Below, piece by piece: positions 43,582 through 52,145 of a stretch of DNA of 64,000 nt. The position numbers were made by a program, and so were the translations under genes. Origin of the DNA: Streptomyces althioticus (GTDB taxonomy: Bacteria; Actinomycetota; Actinomycetes; Streptomycetales; Streptomycetaceae); assembly GCA_014649355.1 (NCBI GenBank), contig BMSW01000015.1, positions 62,001 to 126,000 on the forward strand, in the 5' to 3' direction. How positions within the stretch are numbered: position 1 is the first letter of the stretch; every line of letters starts with the position of its first letter. The notes beneath the pieces are model-generated. The model worked only from the letters and a program-made list of their open reading frames with translations, was not told the DNA's origin and ran no database searches.

Positions 43582-45747
43582 ATGGAGCACACGAGCAACA
43601 CGGATCTCCGGACGGCCGCCGACGAGGTGCTCGCCCGTCTCGTCGGCGACGACACGGGCACCGCACGGCTGCGCGACGACCAGTGGCGGGCGATCGAGGC
43701 GCTGGTCGCGGAGAAGCGCCGCGCCCTCGTCGTCCAGCGCACAGGCTGGGGCAAGTCCGCGGTGTACTTCGTGGCGACCGCGCTGCTGCGGGCCCAGGGC
43801 AGCGGACCGACCGTGATCGTCTCTCCGCTCCTCGCGCTCATGCGCAACCAGGTCGAGGCCGCGGCCCGCGCCGGGGTCCGTGCCCGGACCATCAACTCCT
43901 CCAACAGCGAGGAGTGGGACGCCATCCGGGCGGAGATCGAGGCGGGTGACGTGGATGTGCTGCTGGTCAGTCCCGAGCGGCTGAACAACCCGGACTTCCG
44001 CGACCAGGTGCTGCCCCGGCTGGCCGCCGCGACCGGTCTGCTCGTGGTGGACGAGGCGCACTGCATCTCCGACTGGGGCCACGACTTCCGCCCGGACTAC
44101 CGGCGGCTGCGCACGATGCTGAGCGACCTGCCGGAGGGGGTGCCCGTCCTCGCCACCACCGCCACGGCCAACGCCCGGGTGACCGCCGACGTCGCCGAGC
44201 AGCTCGGCACGGGCGGCTCCTCGGACGCGCTCGTGCTGCGGGGCCCGCTGGACCGGGAGAGCCTCAGTCTGAGCGTGCTGCGCCTGCCGGACGCGGCGCA
44301 CCGCATGGCCTGGCTCGCCGACCACCTGGACCAGCTCCCCGGATCGGGCATCATCTACACACTGACGGTGGCCGTGGCCGAGGAGGTCACCGCGTTCCTG
44401 CGCCGGCGCGGGCATGTGGTCGCCTCGTACACCGGGCGGACGGAGAACGCCGACCGGCAGCAGGCCGAGGAGGACCTGCTGGCCAACAGGGTGAAGGCGC
44501 TCGTCGCCACGTCCGCCCTCGGCATGGGGTTCGACAAGCCCGACCTGGGCTTCGTGGTCCACCTGGGGTCGCCGTCGTCGCCCATCTCCTACTACCAGCA
44601 GGTCGGCCGCGCGGGCCGCGGTGTCCGGCACGCCGAGGTGCTGCTCCTGCCGGGCAAGGAGGACGAGGCGATCTGGGAGTACTTCGCCTCCCTCGCCTTC
44701 CCCCCGGAGGAGACGGTGCGCCGCACACTCGACGTGCTCGCACGCTCGGAACGCCCCTTGTCCCTCCCCGCGCTCGAACCGCTCGTCGAGCTGCGCCGCT
44801 CCCGCCTGGAAACCATGCTGAAGGTGCTCGATGTGGACGGGGCGGTGAAGCGGGTCAAGGGTGGCTGGATCACGACCGGCCGACCCTGGTCGTACGACGC
44901 CGAGCGGTACGCGTGGGTGGCGCGTCAGCGTGCGGCCGAGCAGCAGGCGATGCGCGACTACGTGTCGACGGCGGACTGCCGTATGGAGTTCCTGCAGCGG
45001 CAGTTGGACGACGAGGGCGCCAAGCCCTGCGGCCGCTGCGACAACTGCGCGGGCGCCCGCTACACGGCCGACGCCTCCGCCGTGGCGCTCGACGCGGCCC
45101 GCGCCGACCTCGGCCGGGCCGGCGTCGAGGTGGAGCCGCGTCGCATGTGGCCCACCGGGCTCCCCGCGATCGGCGTGGACCTGAAGGGCCGTATCCCGGC
45201 CGGTGAGCAGGCCGCTCAGGGGCGGGCCCTCGGCCGGCTGTCGGACATCGGCTGGGGCAACCGGCTGCGTCCGCTGCTCGCACCGCAGGCGCCGGACGGG
45301 CCCGTGCCCGAGGACGTCGCCCGGGCCGCGGTGGGCGTGCTCGCCGACTGGGCCAAGGGGCCGGGAGGTTGGGCGGCGGGGGTGGACGACGCGCAGCCCC
45401 GGCCGGTCGGGGTGGTGACCGTCGCCTCACGCACGCGGCCGCAGCTCGTCCGGTCGCTCGGGGCGCACATCGCGGAGACGGGGAGGCTGCCGCTGCTCGG
45501 GACGGTGGAGAGTACGGGCGAGCAGCATCAGCTCCCCCGCAGCAACAGCGCGCAGCGGCTCAAGGCGCTCGCCGGTGCGCTGACCGTCCCGCCGGAGCTC
45601 GCGGAGGCACTCGCGCGGGCCGGAGGACCGGTGCTTCTGGTGGACGATTACACCGAGACGGGCTGGACACTCGCCGTGGCGGCACGGCTGTTGCGGCGTG
45701 CGGGTGCGCAGGGAGTGCTGCCGCTGGTACTGGCCGTACAGGGCTGA
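43582..45747 (+). CDS. RecQ-like helicase fused to a phosphoribosyltransferase-like domain
   Basis: 721 aa. The SF2 helicase core has Walker A TGWGKSA (about 54), DEAH as VVDEAHC and motif VI QVGRAGRG. The RecQ zinc region uses Cys466, Cys483, Cys486 and Cys489 (PCGRCDNC). The last ~150 residues hold a phosphoribosyltransferase-like motif, VLLVDDYTETGWT (684-696), plus VGVVTVASRTRPQLV, so this is a helicase-PRTase fusion. What the second domain does, for example with PRPP or nucleotides, is unknown. -10 TTGTAT lies 7 bases before the ATG, suggesting leaderless transcription. Divergent from DUF4192. Confidence 0.87.
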   Translation: MEHTSNTDLRTAADEVLARLVGDDTGTARLRDDQWRAIEALVAEKRRALVVQRTGWGKSAVYFVATALLRAQGSGPTVIVSPLLALMRNQVEAAARAGVRARTINSSNSEEWDAIRAEIEAGDVDVLLVSPERLNNPDFRDQVLPRLAAATGLLVVDEAHCISDWGHDFRPDYRRLRTMLSDLPEGVPVLATTATANARVTADVAEQLGTGGSSDALVLRGPLDRESLSLSVLRLPDAAHRMAWLADHLDQLPGSGIIYTLTVAVAEEVTAFLRRRGHVVASYTGRTENADRQQAEEDLLANRVKALVATSALGMGFDKPDLGFVVHLGSPSSPISYYQQVGRAGRGVRHAEVLLLPGKEDEAIWEYFASLAFPPEETVRRTLDVLARSERPLSLPALEPLVELRRSRLETMLKVLDVDGAVKRVKGGWITTGRPWSYDAERYAWVARQRAAEQQAMRDYVSTADCRMEFLQRQLDDEGAKPCGRCDNCAGARYTADASAVALDAARADLGRAGVEVEPRRMWPTGLPAIGVDLKGRIPAGEQAAQGRALGRLSDIGWGNRLRPLLAPQAPDGPVPEDVARAAVGVLADWAKGPGGWAAGVDDAQPRPVGVVTVASRTRPQLVRSLGAHIAETGRLPLLGTVESTGEQHQLPRSNSAQRLKALAGALTVPPELAEALARAGGPVLLVDDYTETGWTLAVAARLLRRAGAQGVLPLVLAVQG

Positions 45748-45960
45748 GCGGAAGCCCGGATTCGGTGGGTGGGGATATTAGCCGCGGATCATCCGATAAC
45801 GGTCCCCTGCCCCAATTGCTCGTTGCCGCATCCAAGTTCGACAGGAAGAATTGAAGGACGCACCCGCACGGCTTGCCCGCCGACCAGGTAGGGCTCTGTT
45901 GCGTGCGCGCTCCCCCGAATCCGACCCGCCCGCAGTGTGGGCGTAGCCGAAGGGAGGACC
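45748..45960. promoter_or_regulatory. Intergenic region after the RecQ-like gene
   Basis: 213 bp, AT-richer than its flanks (GATATTAGCC, CCGATAACGG, AGTTCGACAGGAAGAATTG). It precedes the next gene and ends in a GGGAGGACC ribosome-binding site. No gene is supported. Confidence 0.4.
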
Positions 45961-46575
45961 GTGACCTTCGGATTCGCTCCGTCCTCGGCGGCTTCGCTGT
46001 CGACGTCCGCCGCATCCGCCAACCGTGTGCTCGAGCCTGCGGAGTGGGCGGCCGCGGGCATCCCGCTGCTGCGCAGTCCGCGCGAGGTCGTCAGCGGGCT
46101 GCACGCCCGGCACCGTCCCGGCCCGGCGACCGCGGTCGTCGCCGTGCTCGATCCGGACGAACGCCTGCGGGCGAGCGCGTCGTTCACGCGGCGCTCCGCC
46201 TCCGCCGACGGCTGGATGTACCGCAACGCACTGCTGGCCCAGCTGCGCCGGGTCATCCCGCACGACCTGCGGCGCCGCACCCCGGTGCGCACCGCCGTCC
46301 TGCTCTACTGCCGTGAGGGCGACGCCCGCTGGACGGAGGAGGACGGAGCCTGGATGTGGGGGCTGCGGGACGCCTGCACCCTGCACGGGCTGCGCTGCGG
46401 TGCGTACATCACGCTGACCCGTGACGGCTGGCAGGTCCTGGGTGAGGGCCGGGGCGGCCGTCACCCCAGCGCCGGCTCGGAGCCGGAGCCGGTCGCCATG
46501 TCCGAGGCGCCGCCGCGGATCCCGCGCACCGGCGGGGCCGCGTCGGACGTGCTGCGGCGCGCGGCGGCCCGCTGA
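45961..46575 (+). CDS. Conserved hypothetical protein
   Basis: 204 aa. Starts MTFGFAPSSAASLSTSAAS. It has a folded central region (SPREVVSGLHARHRP, TAVVAVLDPDERLRASASFTRR, PVRTAVLLYCREGDARWTEED, LRDACTLHGLRCGAYITLTRDGW) and a low-complexity tail. The strand pattern and a Cys in LYCREG suggest a small enzyme-like domain, but I do not recognise a family. The GTG at 45961 has AAGGGAGG 7 bases upstream. Confidence 0.72.
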   Translation: MTFGFAPSSAASLSTSAASANRVLEPAEWAAAGIPLLRSPREVVSGLHARHRPGPATAVVAVLDPDERLRASASFTRRSASADGWMYRNALLAQLRRVIPHDLRRRTPVRTAVLLYCREGDARWTEEDGAWMWGLRDACTLHGLRCGAYITLTRDGWQVLGEGRGGRHPSAGSEPEPVAMSEAPPRIPRTGGAASDVLRRAAAR

Positions 46576-47024
46576 CGTCGAGTCGTTCGCCCCCCCCACG
46601 CGCCGACGACCGCGCGCGTCCACGGCGCGGGCCGGTGGCATCGGCATGCCCCGTTGCGCTCCCACGGAACGGCGGTCGTGGACGTCTCAGACCGCGGGAG
46701 TCGGCCGCCCCTCGGAAACCGCGGCTCGCGTCACCCGCGCGCACGGCGTCCAGCAACACGGGGTGCGCCGCGGCCGCGTTGCCCGAGGCACCGTGGAGCC
46801 GTCCCCGGGGTTCGGAAGCCGCACGCCGAAAACCCGCGGGCCGCGCCCGCGGGAAGCCGCACGCCGCACCGCAGTGCGAAGCGTCTCGCCCGCCCCTGGA
46901 CGCATGACCGACCCCGGGCACTCCCGACCGGCCGACGGCGCGGAAGCGTGGAGGCACCGCGACCGCCGGCGTTCACGCGAGCATGCTGCCCCGACCGAGT
47001 GGGTGACGACGCCGTGGCGTCGGC
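46576..47024. other. Intergenic region with direct repeats and a palindrome
   Basis: 449 bp without a supported gene. A 15-bp direct repeat, GGAAGCCGCACGCCG, occurs at 46814-46828 and 46852-46866, flanking a hairpin CCCGCGGG-CCGCG-CCCGCGGG (46833-46853). Long open frames here are low-complexity and antisense-like. Confidence 0.55.
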
Positions 47025-47651
47025 TCAGACCCCGGCGCCCAGAACGGCGTTGATGCGCTGCGGGTCCCCGCAGACGATCAGCAGCGCGCCGGCCCGGGAG
47101 TGGGCCGCCTTCAGGGCGGTGGCGGTCACGGACTCGGGACCTCCGTTGACGGCGACCACCACGACGGGACGCTTCTTGGCACGGTCCGCCACCTGGGCGT
47201 CCGCGTAGAAGACGTCGTCGCCGGCGTCGTGCTGCGCCCAGTAGGACGCGTCGCCGAAGGACAGTTCGTGGGTGGCCCACGGGTGCTGTTCACCGGTGGT
47301 GATCACCAGCACGTCGCCGGGGGCACGGCCGGAGTCCAGGAGCAGGTCGACGGCTTCCTCGGCGGCGTCGAGCGCCCCTTCGACGGAGGCCGGGATCAGC
47401 TGGATCTGCGGGCCGTCGGCGGCGGCGGGCGCAGCCGAAGGGCTGGGCTTGGCAGCGGGGGCCGCGTCACGCGAAGTGCGCTGGGCCGGAGGCGCCGGCC
47501 GCGGCGGGCCGGGACGACCGGGACGCGACGGAGCCGCGGGGCGGGGACCGGGTACGGGGCGGGGGGTCGGCGCGGTGCGGCCACTGGCCGGCGTGGCGCG
47601 GGGACCCTGGGCACTCTCGTGAATCTGAGGCTCCTCGGGAATGAGAGGCAT
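47025..47651 (-). CDS. Hypothetical protein resembling a helicase C-terminal (UvrD-C-like) domain
   Basis: 208 aa. The first ~75 residues are Pro/Ala-rich low complexity. The C-terminal ~130 residues (VEGALDAAEEAVDLLLDSG, GDVLVITTGEQHPWATHELSF, DDVFYADAQVADRAKKRPVVVVAVNGG, HSRAGALLIVCGDPQRI) look like the last RecA-like domain of SF1 helicases, where AlTRAr..liVvGDP occurs, but there is no ATPase half. Function unknown. The ATG at 47651 is preferred over a GTG at 47678. A GATAAA-like element lies upstream with no ribosome-binding site. Adjacent to rnhB. Confidence 0.6.
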   Translation of the reverse strand: MPLIPEEPQIHESAQGPRATPASGRTAPTPRPVPGPRPAAPSRPGRPGPPRPAPPAQRTSRDAAPAAKPSPSAAPAAADGPQIQLIPASVEGALDAAEEAVDLLLDSGRAPGDVLVITTGEQHPWATHELSFGDASYWAQHDAGDDVFYADAQVADRAKKRPVVVVAVNGGPESVTATALKAAHSRAGALLIVCGDPQRINAVLGAGV

Positions 47652-47718
47652 GAGCTGATTTTTATCAAACGGTGGCACGGCCGGCGTCGCCGGGTGGCAC
47701 ATCAGTGCGAGCGTGCGG

Positions 47719-48420
47719 TCAGAAGTCGAAGCCGAGTTGGCCTTCGATCTCCGGGACGCGCGCTTCCGCCCAGGCGCGGGCCTTCTTGAGGTGCCGCCAC
47801 TGGGGCAGCGCATCAAGATACGCCCACGACATCCGGTGGAACGGGGTGGGTCCCCGGACCTCCAGCGCGGCCCGGTGCACGGGGGACGGATACCCGGCGT
47901 TGTCCGCGAAACCGAAGTCTGCATGGTCGGCGCCCAGTTCGGCCATCATTTTGTCGCGCTGGACCTTGGCGATGACCGACGCCGCCGCCACGGCCACGCA
48001 GGACTGGTCGCCCTTGATGACCGTGCGGACCCGCCAGGGCGAGCCGAGGTAGTCGTGCTTGCCGTCGAGGATGACCGCGTCGGGCCGGACGGGCAGGCCC
48101 TCCAGTGCGCGGACGGCCGCCAGCCGGAGCGCGGCGGTCATCCCGAGGTCGTCGATCTCCTCGGGCGAGGCGTGGCCCAGGGCGTAGGACGTGACCCAGC
48201 TCCGCAGCGTCTCGGCGAGTTCGGTGCGGCGCTTGACGGTGAGGAGCTTGGAGTCGGTGAGTCCCTCGGGAGGCTGGCGCAGTCCGGTGATCGCCGCGCA
48301 GACGGTGACCGGGCCGGCCCACGCACCACGCCCCACCTCGTCGACACCTGCAACGATCTTCGCTCCGGTCGTGGCGCGGAGTGAGCGCTCGACGGTGTGA
48401 GTAGGTGGTTCGTACGGCAT
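47719..48420 (-). CDS. rnhB: Ribonuclease HII
   Basis: 233 aa. Removes ribonucleotides and RNA primers from DNA-RNA hybrids. The RNase HII motifs are present: GVDEVGRGAWAGPV (catalytic Asp and Glu), LTDSKLLTVKRR, AVILDGKHDYL, and ASVIAKVQRD. AAGGG lies 6 bases before the ATG at 48420. Part of the core genome. Confidence 0.96.
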   Translation of the reverse strand: MPYEPPTHTVERSLRATTGAKIVAGVDEVGRGAWAGPVTVCAAITGLRQPPEGLTDSKLLTVKRRTELAETLRSWVTSYALGHASPEEIDDLGMTAALRLAAVRALEGLPVRPDAVILDGKHDYLGSPWRVRTVIKGDQSCVAVAAASVIAKVQRDKMMAELGADHADFGFADNAGYPSPVHRAALEVRGPTPFHRMSWAYLDALPQWRHLKKARAWAEARVPEIEGQLGFDF

Positions 48421-48502
48421 GGCGCCCTTAGCGTACGCCGCCCGGTCCGGGGTCCGACACCCCGGTTCCCCGAGTACGGTCACCACCGTCACCGCCTTGT
48501 GA

Positions 48503-49126
48503 TCAGGAGGCGTGCGGGCGCAGCAGCGGAACCATCAACTGGTCGATCATCTGCTCCAGATCGACGTCCGACCATTCGCTGCCGCACATCTTCGATCGGT
48601 ACATCATCATCGCCGGGATGGCGTCGAAGACGTACCCGTTGGCCGCGTCGGGGCGCACTTCTCCCCGCTCGATACCGCGCTCGACCACCTTACGGAGCAT
48701 CGTGAGGGTCGGCTCCACGACACCGTTGAGGATCACCGACTGGAAGCGTTCCGCCTCGGTGCTGTCGCACTCGTGAATGACCGCGCGCAGGGCGAACCCC
48801 GGCGTGGAGAACATGGCATCCCGGGCTCTGCGGCACAGCTCCAGCAGGTCCTCGCGCACGCTTCCCAGGTCCGGCGCCTCGTGAAAGTCGGGCAGCGCGG
48901 CGCGCAGGGCGTCGGCGACGAGGTCCTCCTTGGAGGGCCAGCGCCGGTAGACGGCCGCCTTTCCCGTCTGGGCGCCCGCGGCGACGCCCTCCATCGTCAG
49001 GCCGTTCCAGCCGACCGTGCTGAGCTGCTCCAGCGCCGCCTCGAGGATCGCGCGTTCCAGCACGGCGCCGCGGCGGCGGGAGGCGGCCGTCTGAGCCTGG
49101 GCGGCGGCCCAGCTCGAAGTAACCAT
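48503..49126 (-). CDS. TetR-family regulator of the adjacent efflux pump
   Basis: 207 aa. Helix-turn-helix at about residues 25-65 (AILEAALEQLSTVGWNGLTMEGVAAGAQTGKAAVYRRWPSKEDL). The C-terminal domain resembles TetR_C proteins of the multidrug type (MFSTPGFALRAVIHE). GGAGAG lies 8 bases before the ATG. Divergent from the DHA2-type MFS gene, with two strong operators between them, so it almost certainly represses that pump and itself. Confidence 0.94.
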   Translation of the reverse strand: MVTSSWAAAQAQTAASRRRGAVLERAILEAALEQLSTVGWNGLTMEGVAAGAQTGKAAVYRRWPSKEDLVADALRAALPDFHEAPDLGSVREDLLELCRRARDAMFSTPGFALRAVIHECDSTEAERFQSVILNGVVEPTLTMLRKVVERGIERGEVRPDAANGYVFDAIPAMMMYRSKMCGSEWSDVDLEQMIDQLMVPLLRPHAS

Positions 49127-49219
49127 CTGACTCTCTCCAACGAGCAGAGGAAGCGGGCATTCGGGGATGAAGCACCCGCCGTACGGCGCCTAGGGGGACA
49201 CGCCGACACGACGGCCATT

Positions 49220-49241
49220 CAGTGAACGCTTGCGTTCACTG
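49220..49241. promoter_or_regulatory. TetR operator 1
   Basis: The palindromic core AGTGAACGC-TT-GCGTTCACT (49221-49240) is perfect and extends one more base pair on each side (C...G). Confidence 0.92.
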
Positions 49242-49267
49242 TCGAGGGCTCCTACCGTTGACGCAAC

Positions 49268-49287
49268 AGTGAACGCATTCGTTCACT
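49268..49287. promoter_or_regulatory. TetR operator 2
   Basis: AGTGAACG-CATT-CGTTCACT, 8-bp arms, same half-site as operator 1, centred 47 bp from it. A TTGACG -35 element at 49258-49263 lies just upstream, so this copy covers the pump promoter. Confidence 0.92.
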
Positions 49288-49310
49288 AACTCTTCCGTGG
49301 GGGACCCATC

Positions 49311-50858
49311 GTGACCACCTCTCCTTTGCTCCAGGATCCAAAGCCGGGTGCGGCTCGCCGGCCAGGGCGTCCCGGCATCGCCCTCGCCGTCATCGCGGCC
49401 TGTCAACTCATGGTCGTACTCGACGCGACGATTGTGAACATCGCGCTCCCGCACATCCAGAATGCCCTGCAGTTCAGCACCACCGATCTCACCTGGGTGG
49501 TCAGCGCCTACACCCTGACCTTCGGCGGTCTGCTGCTCCTCGGCGGCAGGGCCGGCGACATCCTGGGCCGGCGCCGCGTCTTCATGACCGGCATCCTGCT
49601 GTTCACCGCGGCCTCCCTGCTCGGCGGGTTCGCCCAGGAACCGTGGCAGCTGCTCGCTGCACGTGTCCTGCAGGGCGTGGGCGGCGCGATCGCCTCGCCG
49701 ACCTCGCTGGCGCTCATCACCACCACGTTCCCGGAAGGCCCCGAACGCAACCGTGCCTTCGGCGTCTTCGCCGCGGTCTCGGCGGGCGGCGGCGCCATCG
49801 GACTGCTCGCGGGCGGCATGCTCACCGAGTGGCTCGACTGGCGGTGGGTGCTCTTCGTCAACGTGCCCATCGGCCTGCTGATCGCCGTCCTCACGCCGAT
49901 GTACATCAACGAGTCCGAACGGCACACCGGACGCTTCGACATCGCGGGCGCGGTGACCTCGACGGCCGGTATGGCCACGCTCGTCTACGGCTTCATCCGC
50001 GCGGCCGAGGAGGGCTGGAGCGACACCGTCACCATCGGCTCCTTCGTCGCCTCGGCGATCCTGCTGGCGGGCTTCGCGCTGATCGAGTCGCGCGCAAAGG
50101 AACCCATCACGCCGCTGCGGATGTTCGCCGACCGCAACCGCTCGGGCACGTATCTGATCATGCTCAGCCTCGCCGCGGCGATGTTCGGCATGTTCTTCTA
50201 CATCGTTCTCTTCGTGCAGAACGTCCTCGGCTACACCCCGATCGAGGCGGGTCTCGCCTTCCTGCCGGTGACGGTCGTGATCGCCGCCGGGGCGGGGATC
50301 TCGCAGCGGTTCCTGCCGGTGTTCGGCCCCAAGCCCTTCATGATCATCGGTTCGACGCTGGCCGCGCTGGGGCTGGCCTGGCAGACGCTGATCGACTCCG
50401 ACAGCTCCTACGTCGGCGGGATCCTCGGCCCGATGCTGGTCTTCGGCTTCGGCATGGGCCTGAACTTCGTGACGCTGACGCTCACCGCGGTCTCCGGCGT
50501 GGCCCAGCACGAGGCAGGCGCGGCCTCCGGCCTGCTCAACGCCACCCAGCAGGTCGGCGGATCGGTGGGCCTGGCACTGCTCACCACGGTGTTCGGCACG
50601 GCCAGCCGGAACGAGGCGGAGAAGCAGGTGCCCGCCTTCCTCGCTGACGGGACGGCGGAGCAGAAGGCGGAGTTCGCCAGGACGCAGCAGCTGCCGGCGC
50701 CGTGGGGCCACGAGGTGCTCGCGCAGGGCATCTCCTCGGCCTTCGTCCCGGCCGCCGCGATGGCGGTGCTGGCCCTGGCCGTCGCCTGGCTCGTCATCCG
50801 GGTCCGCAAGAGCGACCTGGAGGCCCTGTCCGGCACGGCGGGACCCGGCATCGGCTGA
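49311..50858 (+). CDS. MFS drug efflux transporter, DHA2 (EmrB/QacA) type
   Basis: 515 aa with 14 predicted membrane segments. The DHA2 motifs are present: VVLDATIVNIALPHIQ in helix 1 and GGRAGDILGRRRVF after helix 2, plus a VLQGVGGAIASPTSLALI stretch. Proton-driven export of hydrophobic drugs is expected; the substrate is unknown. The GTG at 49311 follows TGGGGGA. The two operators lie directly upstream and a hairpin follows at 50893. Confidence 0.94.
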   Translation: MTTSPLLQDPKPGAARRPGRPGIALAVIAACQLMVVLDATIVNIALPHIQNALQFSTTDLTWVVSAYTLTFGGLLLLGGRAGDILGRRRVFMTGILLFTAASLLGGFAQEPWQLLAARVLQGVGGAIASPTSLALITTTFPEGPERNRAFGVFAAVSAGGGAIGLLAGGMLTEWLDWRWVLFVNVPIGLLIAVLTPMYINESERHTGRFDIAGAVTSTAGMATLVYGFIRAAEEGWSDTVTIGSFVASAILLAGFALIESRAKEPITPLRMFADRNRSGTYLIMLSLAAAMFGMFFYIVLFVQNVLGYTPIEAGLAFLPVTVVIAAGAGISQRFLPVFGPKPFMIIGSTLAALGLAWQTLIDSDSSYVGGILGPMLVFGFGMGLNFVTLTLTAVSGVAQHEAGAASGLLNATQQVGGSVGLALLTTVFGTASRNEAEKQVPAFLADGTAEQKAEFARTQQLPAPWGHEVLAQGISSAFVPAAAMAVLALAVAWLVIRVRKSDLEALSGTAGPGIG

Positions 50859-51230
50859 GAGGAACACCGCACGCGCCCGGCCCGGCGACGCACCGGCCGA
50901 CTTCACGGGGGTCGGCCGGGCAACGCCGGGCCTGCGGCGCGCGTACGACAGCAGCACGGTGCACAGCACGATCAGCACCCCCGTCCACACGGCCATCCCG
51001 CACCCCTCCCCCGTAACTCGCACCCTGCGACCCGCAACCCGCGCCTACACGTGTCAGCCTCCGCGGAACCGCACGAGGCCATCAGCACCTCGCACCGACC
51101 GCAGCCGACACACCGACAACGACCGGACGGTCACACAGAGTTCCCGCCATGCACGGAGAGTTCCGAAACGAGACGTTCCGAGAGGTCGCACCGGCGAGGA
51201 CGCCTCACACCGCGCCCTCACACCTCGCCC
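50859..51230. other. Intergenic region after the MFS efflux gene
   Basis: 372 bp. It contains the terminator hairpin at 50893-50919. A minus-strand ATG at 50996 has a very good ribosome-binding site (GGGGAGGGG), but its frame runs on into the antisense of the MFS gene, so I do not call it. Nothing else is supported. Confidence 0.5.
50893..50919 (+). terminator. MFS efflux gene terminator
   Basis: CCGGCCGAC - TTCACGGGG - GTCGGCCGG, a perfect 9-bp stem 34 bp after the stop codon. Confidence 0.75.
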
Positions 51231-52145
51231 TCAGACCGCGACCGACCGCGTCACCCACTCCGGCAACGACTCCACGCGCTCCGCCCACTCCTCCGGCGGC
51301 GCCCCCGCCGGCCCGGCCGCCACCACTCCGCCCACGATGGCGCAGGTGGTGTCGACATCCCCGCCCACCTGCGCGGTCGTCCAGAAGGCGTGCTCGTAGT
51401 CGCCCAGGGAGCGGGCGGCGGACCAGAGCGCGAAGGGCACGGTGTCGTGTGCCGTCGTACGCCGTCCGCAGCCGAGGACGGCCGCGACGGTGGCCGCGTC
51501 ACCGTAGTCGAGCATGTCGCGCGCCCGGCGCAGCCCCGCGCCGACCGCACTGCGCGCGGGAATCAGCGCGACGACCCCGTCGAGGAGGTTTTCGGCGGCG
51601 GGCGGCCCGTCCGGCGCGGCGGCGAGGGCGGCCGCCGCGGCGACGGCCATGGCGCCGACCACGGCCTCGCGGTGCTGGTGCGTGGGGTAGGCGGAGATCT
51701 CCGCCTGGTGGGTGGCCTGCTCGGGATCGTCCGCGTACCAGGCGCCCAGGGGCGCGATGCGCATGGCGGCGCCGTTGCCCCACGACCCCTGGCCGTTGAA
51801 CAGCGCGGCGGCCAGTTCGCGCCAGTCGCCGCCCTCGCGGACCAGGCGCAGCAGCCGGTTGACGGCGGGGCCGTAGCCCCGGTCGAAGTCGTGGTGGTGG
51901 GCGAAGGAGTGGGCCAGGGCGTCCTGGTCGATGCGGTGGTGCGTGGCCAGGACGGTGACGACGGAGCACGCCATCTCGGTGTCGTCGGTCCACTGCCAGG
52001 GGCTCTCGGGCAGTTCGCGGCGCTTGAGCAGCGGGTAGTTCACCGGCACGAAGAACTGCGAGCCGAGCGCATCCCCCACCGACAGGCCGCGCAGGCTCGC
52101 CAGCGCGCGCCGCAGCCGCGCCTCCGGGGAATGATCAGTGGTCAT
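51231..52145 (-). CDS. ADP-ribosylglycohydrolase family protein
   Basis: 304 aa. Dinuclear metal ADP-ribosyl(dinitrogen reductase) hydrolase-type fold. The metal ligands are visible at QWTDDTEMACS (Asp pair) and GGDVDTTCAIVGGVV near the C-terminus. Predicted to cleave ADP-ribose from proteins or nucleic acids. The ATG at 52145 is 10 bases from GGAGAG; a shorter start is possible. Its start overlaps the histidine phosphatase stop by 11 bases, so the two are co-transcribed. Confidence 0.88.
   Translation of the reverse strand: MTTDHSPEARLRRALASLRGLSVGDALGSQFFVPVNYPLLKRRELPESPWQWTDDTEMACSVVTVLATHHRIDQDALAHSFAHHHDFDRGYGPAVNRLLRLVREGGDWRELAAALFNGQGSWGNGAAMRIAPLGAWYADDPEQATHQAEISAYPTHQHREAVVGAMAVAAAAALAAAPDGPPAAENLLDGVVALIPARSAVGAGLRRARDMLDYGDAATVAAVLGCGRRTTAHDTVPFALWSAARSLGDYEHAFWTTAQVGGDVDTTCAIVGGVVAAGPAGAPPEEWAERVESLPEWVTRSVAV

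Noticed and set aside
46576..47024. Several overlapping open frames
   Set aside because: All are Arg/Ala/Pro-rich with no folded region; likely non-coding.
50794..50996. Minus-strand small membrane-like peptide starting at 50996
   Set aside because: Strong ribosome-binding site and hydrophobic start, but no stop until deep in the antisense of the MFS gene and no conserved pattern.
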